Positions 24,487 through 31,947 of a stretch of DNA of 46,447 bases are shown in pieces. Both the position numbers and the translations under genes were made by a program. The notes below the pieces were generated by a model. That model made no database searches. It saw only the letters and a program-made list of their open reading frames with translations, and was not told where the DNA came from. Source of the stretch: CAZGDV01 sp964524995 (lineage in GTDB: Bacteria; Chloroflexota; Dehalococcoidia; SZUA-161); NCBI GenBank assembly GCA_964524995.1, contig CAZGDV010000008.1, forward strand, positions 1-46,447, given 5' to 3'. Position 1 is the first letter of the stretch, and the number at the start of each line of letters is the position of its first letter.

Positions 24487-25299
24487 ATGTATAGCAGCAG
24501 TGGCGATTTCTGGTGGCTTCATGATGGACAATCGAGGGCTTGCTTGCTCGTTGGCCTTGGCCGCCAAAAAGGATTGCCAGCGGAAGACGACGTCCCTCCG
24601 ATAATTCGTTGTCGGTCATCTTTAGGCCAAGGCTCCACTTGTGGCTTCCTGCACCCTCTGGGGGCCGTCGACGCGTGGCGGGCAGCGTGCGAGAATACGA
24701 ATACCTACAGGACTCTTAGCCTTTACGATTCGAAGACCAGGAAAGCGTCAACCCTCGGCCCGTTCGTTGTGGACATCGACAACCAAAGCGGCGACCTGGA
24801 CAACGAAAACAGCGATCTAGAGGACGCTAAGCGGGTCGCGTTGCAGGTGGTTGATTTGCTTGTTAATGAGTGGAAGCTGACCGCTGGCGATATTGTGGTG
24901 CTCTTCACTGGACATAAGGGATTCAATGTCGAGGTTTCGCCTGCAGCTCTGAGGATAGCCGGATCATCGGAGGAACAAGTGCAACAATCCCGCGAAAAGC
25001 AGGACTCCATCATTGACAGCCTCCAGCGAGTCAATAGTGTCCGATCTGGTACGTCCAATGAAGTGAGCAGCAAGGGAACTGTGATAGACCGGATTTACGG
25101 CAGCCGTCATGATGGACGGCAACTGAGGTATCCATGGGTGCGCCTGCATAGCTCCATCAATGCCTGGATTGACCGAGACGGCAAATGTATGGCACGTGCC
25201 AAGATAAGACTCGAAATTGATGAACTGCAACAGATGTCGGCAGATGATATCGCTGCAACAGCGGAGCGAATTGCGCAGAGTCCATGTGCTGGCCAGTGA
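24487..25299 (+). CDS. Archaeo-eukaryotic primase-like protein (divergent, orphan)
   Basis: 270 residues. Three stretches in order resemble the AEP (small primase subunit/Prim-Pol) core. These are an acidic strand GPFVVDIDN (about 92-100), the FTGHKGFNVEVSP stretch (like the family's S-G-x-K-G-x-H-V, with Asn at the His position), and RYPWVRLHSSINAW near residue 220, like the 'R-x-P-x-S-x-N' segment. A segment with TYRTLSLYDS precedes the acidic strand, as expected. The first ~60 residues are not recognisable. Codon use is more AT-rich than the neighbours, hinting at transfer. AEPs synthesise primers or fill gaps, and the context (uvrC, exonuclease III) would suit repair. The ATG has an AGGGG site. 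A degenerate or non-catalytic homologue is possible. Confidence 0.55.
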   Translation: MYSSSGDFWWLHDGQSRACLLVGLGRQKGLPAEDDVPPIIRCRSSLGQGSTCGFLHPLGAVDAWRAACENTNTYRTLSLYDSKTRKASTLGPFVVDIDNQSGDLDNENSDLEDAKRVALQVVDLLVNEWKLTAGDIVVLFTGHKGFNVEVSPAALRIAGSSEEQVQQSREKQDSIIDSLQRVNSVRSGTSNEVSSKGTVIDRIYGSRHDGRQLRYPWVRLHSSINAWIDRDGKCMARAKIRLEIDELQQMSADDIAATAERIAQSPCAGQ

Positions 25300-25322
25300 C
25301 CTGTAGATTAACTGGGTGTGCT

Positions 25323-26039
25323 TTAGGCACGAAGGTCCCCCTCCGCCTCCTCCACCCTCCCCAGCGCAACCAGCGCCAATCCACGGTTCAGGCGTGCCTT
25401 TGTGTAATCGGGGTTGAGCAAGAGCGCCTTCGAGTAGCTGATAACGGCTTCTTGTAGTTGGGCCCTCTCGTGAAGCTCCTGACCGGCGCTGTGGTAGACG
25501 TCGGCGACCAGCTCGGCGTCTCCCCACACGACTCGCTCCATATTCTCCAGGTGTCCCCTGTAGTCGAAGCCGTCCGGGAAGACGTGCTCTACGTCGCACG
25601 TGCGGTTCCCTACCCGAAGCAGGGACAACACGTGAGGCCCGCGCCCGAACGCCTCTTCGAGATATATGGCCTCCATGCTCAGCCCGAGACGCTGTGCCAG
25701 GGTGTTGTACAGCAGCGTCAGGCCGAGGCAGTTGCCTACCCTCTCCGTATCGGGGCTCAGCTGGGCGTCAATGACCTCGGTCAGGCGAAAGCTCCCTCCG
25801 GGTTCATACCTGTGCGGCTTGGCTTCCTGAAGCCATTGGAACAGCTCCCTGGCCCGCGTCGATTCGTCTGCCTGGGGGTGAGCGCTCGCGAACGCATCGC
25901 GTAGCCTGTCGAGCTTCGTCAAGTAGTCGTTGAGCGCACTGGTGCTTTCGGCCCCGGAGGCGACCAGGGCACCGGACGCCAGGTCGACGGGGTCATGTAG
26001 CAGGATGTCCTTCTCCAATTCATTGAGAGATGCATCCAT
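25323..26039 (-). CDS. Transglutaminase-like / TPR protein (SirB1-type)
   Basis: 238 residues. The N-terminal part is a transglutaminase-like fold with a Cys-His-Asp arrangement: GNCLGLTLLYNTLAQRLGL (Cys), GPHVLSLLRVGNRTCDVEHV (His then Asp). The C-terminal part (about 190-235) is one or two tetratricopeptide repeats (AVISYSKALLLNPDYTKARLNRGLAL). This resembles the SirB1/UPF0162 family of unknown function. It may be a protease-like scaffold rather than a cross-linker. It converges with the primase-like gene (23-base gap) and diverges from cca. Confidence 0.72.
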   Translation of the reverse strand: MDASLNELEKDILLHDPVDLASGALVASGAESTSALNDYLTKLDRLRDAFASAHPQADESTRARELFQWLQEAKPHRYEPGGSFRLTEVIDAQLSPDTERVGNCLGLTLLYNTLAQRLGLSMEAIYLEEAFGRGPHVLSLLRVGNRTCDVEHVFPDGFDYRGHLENMERVVWGDAELVADVYHSAGQELHERAQLQEAVISYSKALLLNPDYTKARLNRGLALVALGRVEEAEGDLRA

Positions 26040-26086
26040 TCTTGTCCGAGTTTATCATTCTGCGTCCAGTGTTGGAATTGCGCCGA

Positions 26087-26115
26087 TTTACATGCTACGT
26101 ATGTGCTGATATCAT
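26087..26115 (+). promoter_or_regulatory. Promoter for cca
   Basis: Plus strand: -35 TTTACA (26087-26092), a 17-base spacer and -10 TATCAT (26110-26115). The predicted start near 26122 is close to the GGAGG site at 26126-26130, giving a very short leader. Confidence 0.6.
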
Positions 26116-26139
26116 ATAGCGACGCGGAGGCCATCCTCT

Positions 26140-27390
26140 GTGAACATTGCCGAGAGCATCAAGGCGCAGCTAACGGCAGATCTTCTCGAACTCGTGGCGC
26201 TGGGAGGCCGCCTCGCGGCCGAGCGCGGGCAGAACCTCTATCTCGTTGGTGGCGTTGTTCGTGATGCCCTCCTGGGCAAACCCAATCTCGACGTCGATTT
26301 GGTGCTCGAGGGCAATGCACCGGCGCTGGCCCGCCAGCTGGGAAAACGCGGTAACTGGCGCGTAACCATACATCGCCGCTTCGGAACGGCCACACTGAGG
26401 CGCGATAACCTCAATGTTGACATCGTCTCGGCCAGATCGGAGACGTATGCTCATCCCGGAGCCCTCCCTACAGTAGCGACCGGCAATATCGAGGACGACC
26501 TCTTCAGACGGGACTTCTCGATCAATGCCATGGCGGTCCGGCTCGACCCGGAGCGTTTCGGGGAGCTCGTGGACCCTCATGGCGGACGGAGGGATGTGGA
26601 CCGCGGCATAGTGCGCGTGCTCCATGATGAGAGCTTCAGAGATGATGCAACCAGGATATGGCGGGCACTGAGGTATGAACAGCGGCTTGGCTTCAGGCTC
26701 CATCCAGATACGGAAGTGCTCCTGCTGCGTGATGTGGGCATGATGGCTACCATAAGTGGTGACAGACTCCGCAACGAGCTGGAGCGCACGCTGGAGGAGC
26801 GCAAACCCGAGAGGACCCTGTACCGGCTGGGTCAGGTGGGTGCTCTCGAACAGCTGGCTCCCGGTCTGGACGGCAACGGGTGGCTGGCGGAGCGGTTCGA
26901 GCTGGCCCGTCAGGCGAGCCCGGACAGGAGACCGGACGACGTGGTCTACTACGCTCTGATGGTGTGGCGGCTCAAGCTGGATGCCGTCGCCCGCTTGATC
27001 CACCGGCTCAACTTCGGGGCTGCCATCGCTCGTGTGCTCCGGGACATACCGGGAGTGCGAGAGGCAGTCCAATCGCTCGAGGAGCGAAAGCGCTTGCCCA
27101 GTGAGATCAGCAGGCTGCTCGAGAATCACCAGTTGACGTCAGTCTTCGTGGCATCCCTGTCCACCGATTCCATGACGGCCTGGCAGCAGATCGACCTCTA
27201 CCTCAGCACGCTACGCTTCGTGGTTCCTTCCCTCAACGGAGACGACCTGAAACAGATGGGTGTCCCTCCGGGGAGGAGACTCGGCACGATGCTCCGCGCT
27301 CTGAGGGCGGCCAGGCTCGACGGAACGGTCTCGAAACGGGAAGACGAGGTGGACCTGGTGCGCCGGTGGCTTGGCGAGGACGTGGTATAG
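26140..27390 (+). CDS. cca: CCA tRNA nucleotidyltransferase / poly(A) polymerase family
   Basis: 416 residues of the class II nucleotidyltransferase family. The active-site LVGGVVRDALLG and NLDVDLVLEG (two Asp) lie near 34-58. RRDFSINAMAVRL and DDATRIWRALRYEQRLGF follow as motifs C-E. It adds or repairs the CCA end of tRNAs, though the family also contains poly(A) polymerases. No HD domain is visible. The C-terminal helical part is about 150 residues. The GTG start has GGAGG 9 bases upstream. Confidence 0.9.
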   Translation: MNIAESIKAQLTADLLELVALGGRLAAERGQNLYLVGGVVRDALLGKPNLDVDLVLEGNAPALARQLGKRGNWRVTIHRRFGTATLRRDNLNVDIVSARSETYAHPGALPTVATGNIEDDLFRRDFSINAMAVRLDPERFGELVDPHGGRRDVDRGIVRVLHDESFRDDATRIWRALRYEQRLGFRLHPDTEVLLLRDVGMMATISGDRLRNELERTLEERKPERTLYRLGQVGALEQLAPGLDGNGWLAERFELARQASPDRRPDDVVYYALMVWRLKLDAVARLIHRLNFGAAIARVLRDIPGVREAVQSLEERKRLPSEISRLLENHQLTSVFVASLSTDSMTAWQQIDLYLSTLRFVVPSLNGDDLKQMGVPPGRRLGTMLRALRAARLDGTVSKREDEVDLVRRWLGEDVV

Positions 27391-27391
27391 C

Positions 27392-27598
27392 GTGGGAGCC
27401 GGGGAGCTGGTCTGTCACATATGCGGTGGTTTCATTGATGAGAGATATGCCGCAGACTGCGTCTTGTGCGGCAGGGCATTCCACATTCAGACTACCGAGA
27501 GCCCGCGTCCCAACTGCGGCTCGATCTGGACGAGGCCCGATGCGTGTGGGCTGGCTTTCGTTTGTAATGCCTGCCTCGAACGTGGTTCTCCGTACTAG
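27392..27598 (+). CDS. Very small Cys-rich zinc-binding protein (RING/PHD-like spacing)
   Basis: 68 residues, starting one base after the cca stop, so probably translated with it. Nine Cys/His are arranged C8-x2-C11-x11-C23-x2-C26-x4-H31-x10-C42-x9-C52-x5-C58-x2-C61. The order C-C-C-C-H-C-C-C-C recalls cross-braced treble-clef (RING/PHD) fingers, but the gaps differ and I know no bacterial match. The GTG start is assumed; a TTG 7 codons earlier lies inside cca. Function unknown. Confidence 0.6.
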   Translation: MGAGELVCHICGGFIDERYAADCVLCGRAFHIQTTESPRPNCGSIWTRPDACGLAFVCNACLERGSPY

Positions 27599-27613
27599 CC
27601 GCAGGCGCACCTT

Positions 27614-27691
27614 TGCCGATACACCTTCGCCATGAAGACCTGTCGTTTCACACACAGGAAGTCGGGGGTTCGAATCCCTCATCGCCCACCA
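27614..27691 (+). tRNA. Degenerate tRNA-Val(CAC)-like sequence, probably a pseudo-tRNA
   Basis: The 3' half is a textbook tRNA: anticodon loop TTCACAC (anticodon CAC, 27649-27651), a 5-base variable loop, T-stem/loop with TTCGAAT (27669-27675), acceptor strand ATCGCCC and encoded CCA (27689-27691). The 5' half is poor. The acceptor partner TGCCGAT pairs at only 5 of 7 positions. The D-arm is CTTC-5-GAAG with a loop too small, and three extra bases (CGT) sit between the anticodon stem CCTGT and its loop. It may be a decayed gene or an integration remnant; a functional oddity is less likely. Confidence 0.45.
27624..27664 (+). repeat. 41-nt tRNA-like repeat, copy 1
   Basis: Ungapped alignment with 31811-31851 gives 31 identical bases of 41 (counted by hand). 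Shared parts are the CTTC/GAAG hairpin, GACCTGT, an anticodon-like loop and ACACAG. The anticodon positions read CAC here and TAC in the other copy; both are valine anticodons. The two copies bracket the carboxylase genes at 27802-31373. Confidence 0.5.
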
Positions 27692-27801
27692 TTTGCCCCC
27701 TCCCGGACCCCACGCGTTCGAATCTGACTGCAGGCCAGTACTCTTGAGAATGGCACGTGTCCTGATAGGGGCCCGGACTCCTTGGCTCGTTCCACCACGC
27801 C

Positions 27802-29811
27802 TCATTCGCTGAATCTGATGAGCACATCTCCGGTCTCCACAGTCTGTCCCTGCCCCACAACCACCTCCGAGACGATGCGGTCACCGGGTGACGGGATGCA
27901 ACTTTCCATCTTCATGGACTCGACGACAACCAGATCCTGGCCGTGATGGACGCGATCCCCGACAGCTACCCTTATCTCCATGACAAGACCAGGCATTGGG
28001 CTTGTCAGCGCATTTTCCACCCTGCGGGATACCGGTGGGCGAACCTTGGATGCAAGTGCCCACTCTTTCAGTGTGTATATCTCAAAGACCTCTTGTATGC
28101 CGCAGAACCTGCCTTCTATGAAGGAGCCTCGGTAGTCAAGAATGAACCGATGGGTTTCTCCATCGATCTCCAGTTTCAGACGTCGCCGATAGAACTCAAA
28201 GGGCGGTGCCACTATCGTGTATTCGCGACCCCCCAGGCGGGCAACCCACGTTCTCTCAAGCCTCTGATCCGTCAACTGGACGGTGAAGACATCATAGGGG
28301 CACTTTGCTACATACGCATAAGGCCCACGAGGTTGGGGATTGGCTCCAATCGTGGATATCATCGGCTTGAGTGACTCGCGCACAAGCTCATTTCGATTGT
28401 GGTAGATCAAAGTAGCCGCCAAGGCAACAAGACGCAAGTGATCCTGAGATGGGGCCTCCCTGGCTTCGCCTTCGGCGAACTCCTGTTCGATGAAATCCGT
28501 AGAGATGTCTCCGCTACGGAAGGCGGAAAGATTGAGAACCTGGTTGAGGAAACTGATATTGGTGACTACCCCTTCAATGTGATAGCCATTGAGTGCGCTG
28601 ACAAGCCGCTTGCGGGCTTGTTCACGATTCTCCCCCCAAGCGACGACCTTGGCCAGCAGCGAGTCGAAGTACACGCCGACGATACTACCTGCCTCGACCC
28701 CCGAATCGATCCGCAGATGTTCTCCTCGTGGTTGGTGGTAGCGTGTAATGAGCCCGGTAGCCGGGAAGAACCTCTTGGAGGGATCCTCCGCACACACTCT
28801 TGCCTCCATTGCCCACCCAGACAAACGAATGTCTTCCTGTCGAAACGGGAGTTCCTGTCCATCAGCGACACGAAGTTGAAACTCAACCAAATCTATGGAT
28901 GAAGTCATCTCGGTGATGGGATGCTCTACCTGAATGCGGGGGTTCATCTCCAGAAAGTAGTATCGTCCTTGGTTATCCAGAAGGAACTCGACGGTGCCCG
29001 CGTTGACATAGCCCGCCTTCCGCGCCAGTTCACAGGCCACTGCTCCCATCTCGTCTCGCAGAGAGGTGCTTATGGCTACTGACGGCGATTCCTCGATCAC
29101 CTTCTGATAGCGTCGCTGAATGGAGCATTCCCGTTCTCCCAAATGGACTACGTTCCCGAAGACGTCCGCCAGAATCTGGAACTCAATGTGCCTCGGACGG
29201 GGTATGTAGTGCTCAACAAACACTCTATCATCTGCGAACGCTTTGTGTGCCTCTTTGCGGCAGACCGACAAGGCACCAGCCATATCATCGGCGGCTTGGA
29301 CGATTCTCATCCCCTTGCCCCCTCCGCCAGCCGCCGGCTTGAGCAGAAGAGGATAGCCGATCTGCTCGCCCACCTCGAGTGCTTCCGCAAGGTCCCCGAC
29401 CGGGTCCAAGTGACCCTCAATGACCGGCACCCCCGCGTCTCGTGCCAGTTCCTTGGCGGTAAGCTTGTCTCCCAGAAGAGCCATAGCTGAAGGCGGCGGT
29501 CCAATGAACACGATGCCCGCGTCATCCACCAGCCGGGCAAAGCTCGAGCTCTCGGACAGGAAGCCATAACCGGGGTGGATCGCCTCACAATTTGTGCGGA
29601 CTGCAGCGTCAACCACCTTCTCCATTGCCAGATAGGACTCCATGGCGGTGATACCATCCAGTGCCACTGATTCAGCTGCATTTCTCGTATGAAGACTGCG
29701 TGCGTCGGTCTCCGAGTAAACTGCAACCGGCACGATTCCCATCCGGGAGCAGGTGCGCATGATCCTCACCGCAATCTCGCCACGGTTGGCAACCAGTATC
29801 TTCTTGAACAT
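27802..29811 (-). CDS. Acyl-CoA carboxylase alpha subunit: biotin carboxylase plus biotin carrier
   Basis: 669 residues. The N-terminal biotin carboxylase starts FKKILVANRGEIAVRI. Its ATP-grasp loop is KPAAGGGGKGMR, and EMNPRIQVEHPITEM holds the metal/bicarbonate residues. A linker domain (about 450-595) leads to a C-terminal biotinyl domain with ESMKMES, predicted biotin Lys 634. It carboxylates biotin using ATP and bicarbonate. It is translated directly after the carboxyltransferase at 29820-31373. The ATG at 29811 has a GAGAG site; a GTG at 29823 overlapping the previous stop (GTGA) is an alternative adding four residues. The substrate of the complex (acetyl-, propionyl- or another acyl-CoA) cannot be determined here. 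Confidence 0.94.
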   Translation of the reverse strand: MFKKILVANRGEIAVRIMRTCSRMGIVPVAVYSETDARSLHTRNAAESVALDGITAMESYLAMEKVVDAAVRTNCEAIHPGYGFLSESSSFARLVDDAGIVFIGPPPSAMALLGDKLTAKELARDAGVPVIEGHLDPVGDLAEALEVGEQIGYPLLLKPAAGGGGKGMRIVQAADDMAGALSVCRKEAHKAFADDRVFVEHYIPRPRHIEFQILADVFGNVVHLGERECSIQRRYQKVIEESPSVAISTSLRDEMGAVACELARKAGYVNAGTVEFLLDNQGRYYFLEMNPRIQVEHPITEMTSSIDLVEFQLRVADGQELPFRQEDIRLSGWAMEARVCAEDPSKRFFPATGLITRYHQPRGEHLRIDSGVEAGSIVGVYFDSLLAKVVAWGENREQARKRLVSALNGYHIEGVVTNISFLNQVLNLSAFRSGDISTDFIEQEFAEGEAREAPSQDHLRLVALAATLIYHNRNELVRESLKPMISTIGANPQPRGPYAYVAKCPYDVFTVQLTDQRLERTWVARLGGREYTIVAPPFEFYRRRLKLEIDGETHRFILDYRGSFIEGRFCGIQEVFEIYTLKEWALASKVRPPVSRRVENALTSPMPGLVMEIRVAVGDRVHHGQDLVVVESMKMESCIPSPGDRIVSEVVVGQGQTVETGDVLIRFSE

Positions 29812-29819
29812 CGTTGCTC

Positions 29820-31373
29820 TCACAATGGAATATTGCCGTGTTTTCGCCTGGGCTCTTCAGCCTTCTTTCCTTCGAGCAACTGGAGAGCCCTGATCAGCCG
29901 ATGCCGGGTCTGGTGAGGAAAGATCACATCGTCAATGTACCCTCGCTGGGCTGCGACAAACGGGTTCTGATATGTGGCGCGGTACTGAGCGGCCCTTTCG
30001 GCAAGTGTCTTCTCCGGATCGGGAGAAGCACCTATTTCCTTGCGGTAGAGGATCTCGGCGGCTCCCCGAGGGCCCATTACGGCGATCTCAGCAGAGGGCC
30101 ACGCGTAGTTGATGTCTCCCAGAATGTGTCTGGAGTTCATCACCAGATAGGCCCCACCGTAAGCCTTGCGGATAATAACCGTAATGCGGGGCACGGTAGC
30201 TTCAATGAAAGCATACAGCAGCTTGGCCCCATGCCGGATGATGCCACCGCTTTCCTGCTCGGGCCCGGGCATGAATCCCGGCACGTCCACGACAACGATC
30301 AAAGGAATATTGAACGCATCGCAGAAGCGAATGAACCGAGCGGCTTTGACCGAAGCGTCGTTGTCCAGGACACCCGCCAGTACCGCCGGTTGATTGGCCA
30401 CAAGGCCGATGGTCTGGCCACCCAGGCGTCCGAATCCGCATATGATGTTTCGTGCAAAGTGGGACTGTATCTCCAGGAACTCGGCGCCATCCAGGATGCT
30501 GTATATCAGCACGCTCATGTCGTAACCCTTCACCGGGTCAATCGGGACCAAATAGTCCAGCGTGGGATCGATTCTGTCAATAGGGTCGCTGAGGTCGAGC
30601 AGAGGTGCCGTCTGACTGTTGTTGGACGGGAGATAGTTGATCAGTCTCCGGACATCCCGCAGGCAAAGGATGTCATTGGCAGCTATGAAATGGGCCACAC
30701 CGCTCCGCTCGGCATGTACCCAAGCGCCTCCCAACTCCTCGGAGGAGATGTCCTGATGGATGACGGTCTTGACTACGTTGGGACCAGTAACGAACATGTA
30801 GGAAGTCCCTTCCACCATGAATACAAAATCGGTCATGGAAGGGCTGTAGACCGCACCGCCTGCACACGGACCCATCATGCAGGATATCTGCGGTACCACA
30901 CCGCTGGCCTTGACATTTCGCACGAAGATCTCGCCATACGCCGCCAGCGAATCCACTCCATCCTGAATCCTTGCGCCACCCGAATCGTTTATCCCGATGA
31001 CGGGACAGCCAACCTTGACCGCCAGATCCATTACCTTGCAGATCTTCTGGGAGTGACCCTCGCCCAGAGAACCGCCCATGACTGTGAAATCCTGACTGAA
31101 CACCATCACTTCTCTGCCAGATATCTCGCCATAGCCGGTGATCACTCCGTCCCCCAGATACCTGGCTTCAGCGGCAGTTGCACCGCCGCGCCCAGTCTTG
31201 ATGACATCGAATTCCTCAAACGTGTCCTCATCCAACAGTAGATCGATTCGTTCTCGGGCCGTGAGTTTGCCCTTGCCATGCTGCTCTGCTATCCGGTCTG
31301 CACCCCCACCCTGCAAAGCCCGCCCACGGAGCTCTTTCAGCGTGGCAAGCGCGTCCTCCTGACGTGTTTCCAT
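29820..31373 (-). CDS. Acyl-CoA carboxylase beta subunit (carboxyltransferase)
   Basis: 517 residues, full length, ending KHGNIPL. Hallmarks are IAEQHGKGKLTARERIDLL, INDSGGARIQDG, VDVPGFMPGPEQE and KAYGGAYLVMNSR. It transfers the carboxyl group from biotin of the downstream subunit to an acyl-CoA. It is a paralogue of 11532-13085 of the same length, but with a different partner, an ATP-dependent biotin carboxylase. GGAAGGAGGAG precedes the ATG. Codon use appears slightly less GC-rich than the rest of the window by eye. Confidence 0.94.
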   Translation of the reverse strand: METRQEDALATLKELRGRALQGGGADRIAEQHGKGKLTARERIDLLLDEDTFEEFDVIKTGRGGATAAEARYLGDGVITGYGEISGREVMVFSQDFTVMGGSLGEGHSQKICKVMDLAVKVGCPVIGINDSGGARIQDGVDSLAAYGEIFVRNVKASGVVPQISCMMGPCAGGAVYSPSMTDFVFMVEGTSYMFVTGPNVVKTVIHQDISSEELGGAWVHAERSGVAHFIAANDILCLRDVRRLINYLPSNNSQTAPLLDLSDPIDRIDPTLDYLVPIDPVKGYDMSVLIYSILDGAEFLEIQSHFARNIICGFGRLGGQTIGLVANQPAVLAGVLDNDASVKAARFIRFCDAFNIPLIVVVDVPGFMPGPEQESGGIIRHGAKLLYAFIEATVPRITVIIRKAYGGAYLVMNSRHILGDINYAWPSAEIAVMGPRGAAEILYRKEIGASPDPEKTLAERAAQYRATYQNPFVAAQRGYIDDVIFPHQTRHRLIRALQLLEGKKAEEPRRKHGNIPL

Positions 31374-31466
31374 GCGGTCTCCTCCTTCCCAGTACTGCTG
31401 GGTTGACTCTCAGAGCTTCTAGTCCCGCATTGCAGCGTTCGACACGAGTGGTCTCGGGGGTTGTCT

Positions 31467-31472
31467 CTTATA
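31467..31472 (-). promoter_or_regulatory. Extended -10 candidate for the carboxylase pair
   Basis: Minus strand: TGG followed by TATAAG (five of six, extended -10) with no good -35. The predicted start near 31460 leaves a leader of about 87 bases. A look-alike with TGG then TATAGA lies at 31538-31533, so the element may be duplicated. Confidence 0.35.
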
Positions 31473-31629
31473 CCAGCCACCGAACCTAAGTTCAGGCCGA
31501 AGCAGAAATCAAACCGAGCTTCCAGCTAGTCTTCTATACCAGGCCATCTCTGCCAACAGCCGCTCCGGCCAGTGAAGGTGATGAAGCTCATCTGTTTCTC
31601 AATTATCAATATCCGCCGGAGAGAAATCA

Positions 31630-31870
31630 ACTTCAAGACCGCAGGTCGTGAAGTCGAATCTGAAACAGTATCACAGAGCGCAGAGGGCTGTCCTGACCGA
31701 GGTCAGGGGACCGTCTGGAGCTGGATGCGGAGTCGACTCAGAAGGTCACACTTGTGACGACTCAGAAGGCCTGTTTTGAAGCTGCTAGCCTCGACAGGCC
31801 GAAGGGGCTAGCTTCAGCAAGAAGACCTGTTGCCTTACACACAGAAGGTCGACGAGATGCCCGAAAGCGT
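31630..31870. other. Structured intergenic element with nested hairpins and a pseudoknot
   Basis: No gene lies between 31374 and 31947. Within it are a run of self-complementary pieces. ACTTCA...TGAAGT encloses GACC/GGTC (31630-31654). CCTGACC/GGTCAGG has a 2-nt loop (31692-31707). The palindrome GAGTCGACTC is at 31730-31739. GTCACA/TGTGAC with a 2-nt loop (31745-31758) sits between 12-bp direct repeats CGACTCAGAAGG (31734-31745 and 31758-31769). GGCCTGT (31768-31774) pairs ACAGGCC (31794-31800), while GCTAGCC (31784-31790) pairs GGCTAGC (31806-31812), an interleaved pseudoknot arrangement. It could be a noncoding RNA or a mobile-element remnant. Its strand is unknown. Confidence 0.45.
31811..31851 (+). 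repeat. 41-nt tRNA-like repeat, copy 2
   Basis: The partner of 27624-27664. It contains the CTTC/GAAG hairpin, GACCTGT, a loop CTTACAC (anticodon-like TAC) and ACACAG. No T-arm or acceptor end follows, so this copy is more decayed or truncated. Confidence 0.45.
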
Positions 31871-31947
31871 CTTGTTTCGGTAGCCCTTGGCCAGCTTCAC
31901 GTTCAATTCCAGTAGTGCGATTACATTCCGCACGCCCAGTAGTAATC

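Noticed and set aside
27233..27805. Minus-strand frame with the peptide WWAMRDSNPRLPVC
   Set aside because: This peptide is the classic artefact from translating a tRNA 3' half backwards. It is used as support for the tRNA-like call instead.
29814..31241. A 475-codon open frame on the + strand opposite the second carboxyltransferase
   Set aside because: It is antisense to a full-length, motif-complete gene. It has no ribosome-binding site and a low-information translation.
31572..31757. 61-codon frame in the structured region (+)
   Set aside because: No ribosome-binding site. It runs through several palindromes and its translation is not protein-like.
27614..31870. tmRNA (ssrA) split into pieces, given the tRNA-like 3' end and nearby pseudoknot
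   Set aside because: The pieces are 4 kb apart with two genes between, no tag-peptide frame is visible, and the 3' end carries a valine anticodon arm rather than an alanine acceptor.
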